A stretch of 33,585 nt of DNA from Poronia punctata (Eukaryota > Ascomycota > Sordariomycetes > Xylariales > Xylariaceae), in the NCBI GenBank assembly GCA_022579005.1, contig MU401780.1:1-33585 (forward strand), read 5' to 3'. Within the stretch, counting starts at the first letter, position 1; every line of letters starts with the position of its first letter. A program made the translations under genes and the position numbers. Below are positions 24,131 to 33,585 of this stretch, one piece after another. Under the pieces are notes generated by a model that had not been told where the DNA came from, searched no databases, and saw nothing but the letters and a program-made list of their open reading frames with translations.

Positions 24131-27100
24131 TTTAAAGTAGTTAATTTTTTAATTAAAGTTATTAAGCTACTTATTATAATACTAAAAAATATTTACGCTT
24201 ACTTTTTTAATATAAATCTTTTTTTTAGTACTTTTTTTTTAAGTTTTTAGTTTAATACTTTTATACTTTTAGTTTTAAAGCTTACTTTAAGTATTAATAG
24301 CGCCTTTTTTTTATTGCTTATTTTATTATTATTTTATAAATTATATTACTAGTGCTAAGCATTTTTTTAATTATATTTACTATTTTATTATTATTTTTAA
24401 TAGTTGCTATAAAGTTAGCATTAGCTATTTTAAAGTTTTTAAAGCTAGTTTTTAAACTTATTACTTTTATTATTAAAGTTATTATAATTATAAACTAATA
24501 TAAATACTTTTTATATATACTTTATTATTTTATATTAATTTAAATTATATAGTAAACTTAAGTTATATAACTTTGCTTGCTGCTTTTATAAAGCTTTATG
24601 TTTTAAGTAAATTAAAAAACTTTAAAATAATATTATAAGTATTTTTTTTATTTTATATTTATTATGCTTATTAACCTTATATTAGCGTATTAGTAAGCTT
24701 TATGCTACTATTTGCTTTATTTAATATTTATTAAATTAAATTTTTAATAAAAATAATAATATATTTAAAAAAAATTTAAAATAAATAGTTAGCTTAAAAG
24801 TTATTAGTTTAAAATATTAGTAGCTAGTTTAGCTTTAAAAGTTATTTAAAATTAAATAATATTAGTATAACTTTTTTTTATTATTTTTTTTTTATATTTT
24901 ATAATATATTTACTATTTTGCTTATATATACTTGTAAACTTATTTTGCTTTATAATTTATATTATATGCTTTTTATATAAATTATATATATTTTAACTAA
25001 GTACTTTAATATATTATAAATTAAGTATTATATAAAAATGTTTAAATATAGCATAAAAAAGCTTTTTAGTTAAACTATTTATTAGTATATTTTTAGTTAA
25101 AATATATTTAACTTTAAAAGTTTTTTAAAAATATTTATATTAAACTTATATATTTTATATATTTATATATTATAATTAAGTATTAATTTTTTTTAATTGC
25201 TTATTATAAGCTTAATAGCTTAAATATTATTATAGTAAATTATTTACTTTTAATTAAAGTTTAAGCGTAGCTTTTTTAATAAGCGTTTAATTACTATAAG
25301 CTTTTATACTATAGCTTTTAAAATAATTAGTTTTATTTTAGTTATTAATATAAATATAGTAAATTATTAATATGCTTTTTATGTAATAAAGTTATTTTAA
25401 AGATTTATTAAGTATTTATAAGTTAAATATTGCGTTTTATTATTATTTATAAACAATATATTACTTATAATAACTAAGGCCTATATTATATTTAGTGCAC
25501 TATTTATTACTATTTTTAAAGTATATATTATAAATAAGTATTAAATTACTTAGTTTATAGCTTTATAGTAATTTAGTTTAAAATTTATAAAAAAGTATAA
25601 TAGTAATAAAGCTATATATATTATATTTAGCTTAGTTATAATTATTATAAAAATAATTAATTTAACTTTTTTTAGTATGTTTTAATTTTTTTTATAGTTA
25701 TAATGCTTTTAAATTTTATAAGTTTTTTATATAGTAAAAAAGTAATTAGTATTTAGCTTAAACTAGCTTAGTAAAAGCGCTTAGCTACTTTTTTAATATA
25801 TTAGTTATAAAATAAAAAAATTGTTTTTTATTTATTTATTTTAAATAATATATATTTTAAAAAATTATATAATATTTTTTTAGTTTTTAATTTTATAGCG
25901 TTTTTTAATTTTTTAAATATTTAAAGCTATTTTATATTTATTTAGTTTATTATAAATAATAAAAAAGTTATTAATATAAAATATAATAAAAACTAATTAA
26001 TTTTTAGTATATTATAAATATAGTTTTTTAAGTAATAGTTTAAGCTTAAAATTTTTAAATATTAATATAAACTTTTTATACTAAAAAAGTAGCAAGTTTT
26101 TTAACTTATAAAGTGCTTTAAGCAATAATATTACTTTATTTTTTTTTATATAATTAACTTATTTAATACTTTATATATTATAAGTTTTAATTTTTTATAT
26201 ATTATATTAAAAAACGCACTTTTAATATTAAATTGTTTAACTTTATAATTTTTTTTAGCTATAATTGCCTTTATAATTTTAAAAATTATTGCTATTAAAG
26301 TAGCTATATAAGTTAACTATAAAGCTTTTATTTACTATTAGTTACTTTATATTATAAATTATGCTTTATACTTTATAAAACAACTTTTTTTATTAAACTT
26401 ATATATAAATATTTATTTAAATAATAATAGCTTGCTTTTTGCTATGCTTTTAAAAATCTTTTTAATTATATTAAGCAAAAGTATTTAAATTAGCTTATAT
26501 TTTACGCTTTTTTAAAATTAGTTTTTTAGAAAGTGTATAGCTAAGTTTTTTTACTTTAAAAGTAGCAGCTTAGTAAAATTATTATAATATATACGCTTTA
26601 ATAACGCTATACTAATTTTTTTTATTACTTTTTATTATATTGTTGCTATAAATATTATATATAATATTTTATGCTTATAATTGCTTATATATATAGCTTT
26701 TAAGTATTTTAAAAAATATATTTATAAAAACTTTATAAAATAATTATTTTTAAAAATAAAAATATTTTCTTTTTTATACTATATAATAACATATACTATA
26801 TAGCTTAACTTATTAAAGTTATTTAAATTATTTAGCTTAACTTTTTTAAGTTTTTAGCTTATATAAAGCTAGTAAATAAATCTTTTTATATATTTACGTT
26901 TAACTTTAAGCCGCTTTTTTTTTATTTTTTTTTAACTTAAAGCTTTATAAATTGCTTTGCTTTACTTTTTTTTTTACTAAAAAATTTATTATTTTTTAAT
27001 AAAATTTGCTTTAAGTTTTTTATAAAAGCGTTAAAAAAATTACTTATAAAAATTAGCTTTTTTTTTACTATTATTAACTTTATTTTCATTATTATTATTT

Positions 27101-30087
27101 TAACTTTTAATAAGCTTTTTGTTAGCGTTTGCTAAAATAATAGTTTTATTAAAATCTTTTTAAATTATACTAGCTTTAGTTTTTTTAGTTGCTATGCCTA
27201 TAGTAATAAAGCAGCTTTTTTATTAAAATATAACTACGCTGCTAGCATAGCACTTTTTTTAAAAAGCAATTATAATAGTAGCTTTAAATCCTTTGCTTAT
27301 TATATAAGTACTTTTTTTTGCATTACTTAAAAGCTATTAAGCGTTGCTTAACTATTTTTTTACTTTATTTAGTTGCTTTTAATACTATACTTTATTTAAA
27401 TTAACTTTTTTTACTTAAACTATTTTTAAATAGCTAGCTTTTTTTACGTTTGCTTAAATTTAGGTTTAAATTTAAAAGCTTTATACTTAATATAAATTTA
27501 ATTAAAATAATTAGCTTTATTTTCTTGCTTTTTCTTTTTACTACTATTGCTTTTACTACTACTTTTTAAATAAAAACTAGCTTGTTTTTTACTTATAAAA
27601 TAGTTAATTGCTTATTTTATAAGCTATTTAGCTACTTAATATATAAGCTAGTTAATTGCTTGTTTTTTTAATTAACTAAATTAATTAATTACTTTTTGTG
27701 CACTTTAGTTAATTTTTTTATTTTATAGTATATATAGTAAAAGTAATAAAAGTACTTAATAAAGCTATATTTTAAATGTTTTTAATTTTAAGTAAAAATT
27801 TAAATATGTTTTAAAAGCGCTGCTTTTAAGCTTGTTATATTATATGTTTTTATATTATATTTAATAAGGTTTAGATATTTTTTTTATTTAGTTCCTTTGT
27901 ACTAATACCTTTTTTAAGAAAAAAATTAAAATTGTCTGCTTTAAACTAGCTTTAATAGCTTAAGCGTTACTAAAAATAAATAAAAGTTTTATTTATAAAT
28001 AAAGTTTTATTTATAAATAAAGTTTTAAAATATATTTAACTTTTTTATTAGTTTTTTAACTATACTTACTTTTAATTTTTCCTTTTAAAAGCTTTTAAGT
28101 AGCAATACTATATAGTGCTTACTTTTAAATTAATTTGTTTTTTATAGTGCCTTTTTAAAATATTTTTGCTATTATAGCTACGCTTTTAACTTTTTATTAA
28201 ATAGTTTATTAATAAAGTACTAAAAAATTTAATTAACTTTAGTAAATTTATATAATTTTACGCTTATATAAATTTTTTTTTTATATTTTTTAAAGTTATA
28301 AAATTGCTATTTATTAAATTTAATAAAAAAAGTTATAATAACCTTTTTTATAACAAGTATTTATAGTTAGTATATATTAAATATTATATATTTAATTATA
28401 TAACTAATATATGCATATAGCTTAGTTTTAAACTTTTACTTATTTTTATTAGCACAGTAATTTTATTTTAATAAGTATGCTTTATACTTATAAGCTACTA
28501 TTTTTAACTAATTAAGTTAAGCGTTACTTATTAGTACTTTGCTTATTAATAATATATACTAGTAAAAGTAATAGTTAAACTAAGTATTAAGCTTTTTTAA
28601 AAGGCTTATATTATTATGCACTTTAAATAAGCTTTAATTATATAACTATATAGTAGCTTTAATAGCTTTAAGCTATAGCTTAATTAAAAAGCTTATACTA
28701 TATAATATAGTTTTAGCTTTTTTAATAACTTTTTTGCTTACTTATTTAGCTGCTTTAGTTAGTTTTTTTATATACTTTAGTAATATTTTAATTTTAAATT
28801 TTCTTTTATACTATAATTAGTAACGCGTTTAATTATTAATTATAATTACTGCTTATTTATTATTATAATAAAACAGTGCTATTATAAGCTTATAATAACG
28901 CTATATTTAACTTTTAAATATAGTAATTTTAATAAAAACCTTTTACTACGTTTTGCGCTATATTATAAAAGCATACAATATTTTAAAGAATTTGTTTTTA
29001 AAAACAATTAATTAAAATATTTTATTATACTTTTTATTATAATTAAAAAAAAATTAATATATTTTTTAAAACAAACGCTTAGCATATTGCTTTAAAGTTT
29101 TTTAAAAGTTTATTTTTAATATATAGTTAATTATATAACTTTTATACTTAAATACGCAAGGTTTTTTAAACTTTTTATATTTTTTGCCTTATAAGCTAAA
29201 GCTTTTAGCGCTTTAGCTTTTAAATATTTAAATTTAAAGTATTATAATAGTTTATTATTTTTTTATAGTTTTAAAAAGTTACTTAAAAGTTAAAATGCTT
29301 ATTTAGTAATAGCTATTATTAAACTAGCTATGCTTATTATAAACTTTTTTATATAGTTAGTACTTATTATAAATATAATCTAAATTAAAAAAGAATTATA
29401 TTAAAAAAAAACTAGGTTATGCTTATATTATAGTTTTTTAATTATAACGTTATACTTAATTATTTTAAAGCGCAATATATAATCTAAACTACAATACTAA
29501 ATTCTTTTATTTTTTAGCTTAGCTTTTAATATAATATTAATATAAAAGCCTTTTATAAAATAAATATTTTGAAGTACTAAATTTTTTTTTTTTAGTGTTA
29601 AGTATACTTTAAGTAGTTTTATATCTTTTTTTTTAAATTTTTAAAAAATATACTAGCTTTAACTTAGTTATTTTTAGTTAAAATAAATAATTTTATATTA
29701 AGTAGCTTTATATAGTTTACTAAGTATACAGCGCTATAGTTATTAAAAATAGTGCTATTTAATAGTATATACTTATTTATGCTAATAGTAGTATATATTT
29801 TATAAAGATTATTTTAAGTGCTGCTAACTATAGTAAAATTAATAACTATATAAACTATATTATATAGTAGCTATTTTTTTTTTAAGTTAAAAAATTGTTT
29901 AAGCTTTTATTGCTAAATAATGTTTATTTAGTAAAGCTTAAAACTTTTTATCTTTTTTTTTTAATTTTATTATATAGCTTACTTTACTTGTTATTTTAAT
30001 AGCGTTATTATATAGCTTTAAGCTTATAATTAGTTATTTTTAGTAGCTAGTTAAAAGCATAAGATTTAGTTACTATAAACTAGTATT
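24131..30087. other. Gene-free RIP-mutated tract, mostly T-rich
   Basis: No gene or RNA is visible. The only regular structure I found is the 18-bp tandem repeat at 27981-28027. Sequence just inside 30087 does not match the outer flank of the left copy, which sets the boundary of the right repeat copy at 30088. Confidence 0.5.
27981..28027. repeat. 18-bp tandem repeat, about 2.6 units
   Basis: The unit ATAAAGTTTTATTTATAA starts at 27981 (first two bases TA), 27999 and 28017 (partial). The single G of each unit falls at 27986, 28004 and 28022, exactly 18 bases apart. It is a minisatellite fragment or slippage product; no linked gene is visible. Confidence 0.75.
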
Positions 30088-31672
30088 AAGCTATAAGGGT
30101 TTAAGTAATAAAGTAGTTGTAAGGTGATGTTGCTGGCGATTTTAAAAACTAGGTATATTAGATAATTTTTGTTTAGTTAACTAAGTAAGTAACTAGACTA
30201 GCTAAAAAAAATAAAAAAAGGTATAACTAGCTAAACTATAGCTAATAGTTAGTATAAGTTTAGCTTATATATAGTTTATATACTAATAGCGTAGCTAGTA
30301 GGTTTTATAAATAAGTGCTTTGTTATATTGCTTTTTTTTAAAGTTGCTAGTTTTTAGTAATAAAGTATTTATAAGTATATTTAAAAACTTTAGGCTTTAT
30401 ATTTTTAGCTAATTAGCTACTTTTATTTTATACTTTATTATTGCTTAGGTGCTAGCTTATATTATAATATATTTTAAGTTTAGTTATTAGTTTTTTGCTT
30501 TTTTATATAATAATATTTTTATATTTTTTACTTTATTGCTAGTTTTTAAAAGTACGCTTGCTATAATGCCTTTTTTAATTATTTTATATTAGCTTTATAT
30601 AATTATAGCTTTTTTATTTAAATTTAAATTAGTTATACTTTAATTATACTATTGCTAATTTTGCTACTAATAATAAAAATAATAAGCAACTAGCAAAAAT
30701 TAATATTTTTAGTATTAAACTTTGCGTTTATTGCGCTATTAGTATATATATTAATTTTTATATTTGCTACGTTTGCTAGCTTTTTAAGCTTAGCTATATT
30801 TAGTATAAAGTAAACTATTATGCTTATTATTTTATATATTTATTATATATTTTTTAAATATATATATTAATTAACTTTGCTAGATTTTATTAATTTTTAT
30901 TAGTATTGCTTAGTAGATTATTTGCTATGTTATTTTTTTAAATATATATATTTTTTATATAATAACTATATATGCTATAAAGTTAATAACTTTAATGCTT
31001 ATATTGCTATGCTAAGTATTGTTTATATAAGTTATTATATTTTTTATTTTAAAATAGCTTTGCTAACTTTTTAGTAAGCTATTGCTTTTAAAAAAAAGCT
31101 ATATTTTTTTAAAATAAAAACTTTTACTATGCTGCTATATACTAAAAGTTAACTAGTATTTACTATTTACTTAGTACTTTAGTTATTTTTTAAGTTATTA
31201 GTACTACTTACTAGTTATTTACTATTTATTAGCTTAATATTAATATAGCTTTAATTAAACTTTTAGCTTTTTGCTTAAAATTAGCTTAATAGCTTAGTTT
31301 TAAAAGCTATTATTATAATACTTTTTATTAAAGCATAGTATATTTTTTTAGCTAACTTAAATATAAACTTAAATTAGCTTATATAGCTTTTTATTAATAT
31401 TATTTTTAGTAAGCTAGATTTTATTTAGCTATTTTATAAATTTTATAATAATAAGTACTTTTTTTATATTACTAAGTTTATTTAAAATAATATAATTTAT
31501 AATATATTTACTACTTTAGCTATACTTTTTACTTATTTTAGCTATTATAGTTTTTTTTAATAGCTAATTATAGCTATTTTTTTAATATAATATATATATT
31601 TTTAATTAGCTACTCTTTAGCTTTTACTTGCTAATATTTTATTTAGTAATAACACTTTTTATATTAGTAGTT
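30088..31672 (-). mobile_element. RIP-inactivated transposon-like repeat, right copy (inverted)
   Basis: This is the reverse-complement partner of 5026-6412. It is longer (1585 against 1387 bases) because of about 200 extra bases at 30930-31131. Near 30088-30240 it keeps some G that the left copy lost (for example GGTGATGTTGCTGGCG at 30123-30138), while elsewhere the left copy is better kept, so each was mutated independently. Homology stops near 31672; beyond it the left copy's hairpin and CACGTG island have no clear counterpart. The inferred ancestral coding strand is minus, facing the left copy's plus. No frame is open and the family is not identified. Confidence 0.85.
30921..31131. mobile_element. 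About 200-bp insertion in the right copy, flanked by a 9-bp repeat
   Basis: Relative to the left copy (site 5567-5575), the right copy has 202 extra bases between TTTGCTATG (30921-30929) and TTTACTATG (31123-31131). The two 9-mers differ by one G/A transition, so they could be a target-site duplication of an inserted element. Nine bases is a known target length for Mutator-like elements, but the insert's ends match each other only weakly as inverted repeats. A deletion between short direct repeats in the left copy explains the same data. Confidence 0.5.
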
Positions 31673-33585
31673 AAATTAAAGTTATTATAAGTTATTTATA
31701 TATAAGTTTTAGTTTTTATAATACTATAGCTTAGTTAATTACTTAATAATAGCTTATTATGTTTTATTAACTAAGCTTTATACTTTTATAACTTTTAGTG
31801 TTTATATGTTAATATAACTACTTTATTTATTATTTTACTTAGTATAAACTTTTTTAACTTTTTTTTTATATTAGTTTAGCAAACAGCTTATATTTACTAA
31901 GTACTTAGCTAGCTTTTAAGTATTATATTTTACTAGCTAGCTTTTTTATTTTATTAAGTATTTTTATTTATTTTAGTTATTTTAATACTAAATAATATTT
32001 TTTATTGCTTATTTTATTTATTTATTTTTTAACTTAAGTAATGCTATTTAATTGCTATTTTTTACTTGGTTTATTTATAGTTTAAATAATAATATAAAAA
32101 ATATGTTATAAACTTAAAAATAAATTTTAAATAATTTAATTTAATATATTTAAATTTTTATTTTTTTAAAAACTTTAACTTAAATATATATAAAAGCTAG
32201 TTTTTTTTTTATATTTAAACTTAAAATATATTATTAATAACTTTATTATATTATTTATATAAAACTTTTTTAGTATATAATACTTATTATAATGCTTTTA
32301 TATTAACTTAACTATTTATTTTTAATGCTTATAAGCTATATAATATATAGCTTTTATTTACTATAACTTGTTTTTTACTTTTTAAATATTAAATTAAAGC
32401 TGCTTTAATATATACTTAATACTTTTTAAATAATATTTATATAGTACTTTAAATAGCAAAAAGCTTATAATAGTATATTAGCTATTATTATATATAAACT
32501 TAGCTTTTATTAGTACTTTATTTTAGCTATTTAGCTTATTACTATAAAATATATAAAAATATTTTTTAAAGTTTAGTATACTTATTTTATTTAGCTATTA
32601 GTTTAAAAGTGCTATATAGTAAATAGCTGCTAATATACTTTTTATATTTTATAAAACCTTTTTTAAAATTTACTTATAATAAGTTTGTTTTTATTACTTA
32701 TAATTTTTTTTAAAAACTTATATTAGCAGTTTACTTTATAGTATATAATTGCTATAAGCTTAGCAGCGTTAAGCGTTTTTTATATAAAAATAAATAATGC
32801 TATTTTTATAAACTAGTTTATAATAATTAAAATTATATTATAAACATTATTATTTACTTTTATATATAAAAATAATTTTATAATAAAATTTAAGCTAATT
32901 TTTTAAAAGGGCTATTTTAATAAAAGTAATAATTAAAGCTTTTTATAAAGCTTATACTTTAGTTTTTAAGCTTTTTTATATTATATATAGCTAGCAACGT
33001 ATTTTTAAACGTTTTGCTTTAAGCTTTTTTAATAAAACTTATACTATAATAACTTAGCTATTTTTTTTTTTTTATATGCTTAGCTTTTAAATTATTATAG
33101 TGCTAATATATTAATTACTTTATTAAAGCTTTTTAAGCTAAAATTATTAACTATTTTTTAAAATATAATATATTTTTATTATTAATATAATATTTTTTAT
33201 ATATTTTAGCTTTATAATATATAATTTTTATTAGTTTTATAAAAATAAAGTTTTTAGCTTATAGTTTATAAACTATTTTATAAAACTATATTAAAGCTAC
33301 TAGTTTAAAAGCTATTTTATTTTAAGCTAATTTTTTAGCTTTAAAATATAAAATATATTAGTTATAAATAATAGCTTTAGCTTTTTTTTTAAAAAAAGCA
33401 ATTTTTATACTTTTAGTAGTAGCTTTTATTAAATAAGTTATTATTATTATTTATATAGTATATAATATATAAGTTAAGCATATATATTAGTACTTTTTAC
33501 TTTTTTGCTTTTAAAAATTGTTTATAATTATATAGTAAAAGTTTAGCGCTTTATAAGCTTATAAGTTTATAATTTATGCTTTTAT
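31673..33585. other. Gene-free RIP-mutated tract at the right end
   Basis: No gene, RNA or clear repeat is visible. The first ~100 bases show a faint possible continuation of homology with the reverse complement of 4920-5025 (a shared CTTAGTTA word at about the same distance), but with transversions, so I do not extend the repeat. A 13-base T run lies at 33061-33073. Confidence 0.5.

Larger units (their letters stand above)
1..33585. other. RIP-type hypermutated, gene-free AT-rich block
   Basis: The whole window is one AT-rich block with no credible open reading frame. In the first 300 bases I count 17 C and 24 G (13.7 % G+C). Sixteen of the 17 C are followed by T and one by G; none is followed by A, and none is preceded by T or C. 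CA, TG, TC and GA are thus scarce while TA is abundant. CpG is not the specific target, since GCG and ACG words persist, which argues against ordinary methyl-CpG decay. The inverted copies at 5026-6412 and 30088-31672 differ nearly only by transitions, as expected for repeat-induced point mutation acting independently on duplicated DNA. RIP with CpA preference is established for Pezizomycotina; assigning the organism to that group is inference. Confidence 0.85.

Noticed and set aside
31673..31780. Possible continuation of the inverted repeat beyond 31672 into the reverse complement of 4920-5025.
   Set aside because: A CTTAGTTA word falls at a similar distance, but the alignment contains many transversions, unlike the transition-only pattern inside the repeat.
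1..33585. Mitochondrial, apicoplast or AT-rich protist genome origin.
   Set aside because: Organelle and Plasmodium-type sequence would show genes, rRNA or tRNA, and would not show CA/TG depletion with transition-only differences between duplicate copies.
1..33585. CRISPR array, telomere repeats or rRNA genes.
   Set aside because: I found no regularly spaced direct repeats with unique spacers, no TTAGGG/CCCTAA arrays and no conserved rRNA segments.

Overview
This window looks like repeat-derived, hypermutated DNA from a filamentous ascomycete (Pezizomycotina). I see no intact gene. G+C is very low: 41 of the first 300 bases, and about 10-25 % in other 60-base lines I counted. CA/TG and TC/GA dinucleotides are strongly depleted, TA is abundant, and TAA/TAG stops occur constantly in every frame. 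This is the known signature of repeat-induced point mutation (RIP, C-to-T on either strand, preferring CpA). The best evidence is internal: two inverted copies of one element differ almost only by C/T and G/A transitions.

Layout. Positions 1-4920 are featureless, mostly T-rich sequence. Positions 4921-5025 are a less mutated island (about 35 % G+C) with a hairpin. Positions 5026-6412 are the left copy of a dispersed repeat, and 30088-31672 are its inverted right copy, 23.7 kb away. The right copy carries about 200 bp that the left lacks, bounded by a 9-bp near-direct repeat. Between the copies lie long gene-free tracts with a few landmarks: a (RTA)10 microsatellite, a 70-bp G+C-rich island at 12411-12480, a nested foldback at 16290-16393, a (TTA)6 microsatellite, a dense cluster of palindromes at 21843-22322, a T-rich low-complexity block at 23701-24130 and an 18-bp tandem repeat near 27981.

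Interpretation. The window is best read as a heterochromatic AT-rich block (an AT isochore, a subtelomere, or a centromere-type region; the sequence does not say which) built from transposon copies inactivated by RIP. No genes work together here. The recoverable biology is the mutational process and the remains of the elements. Element families could not be named with confidence, because stops and transitions have erased the protein motifs.
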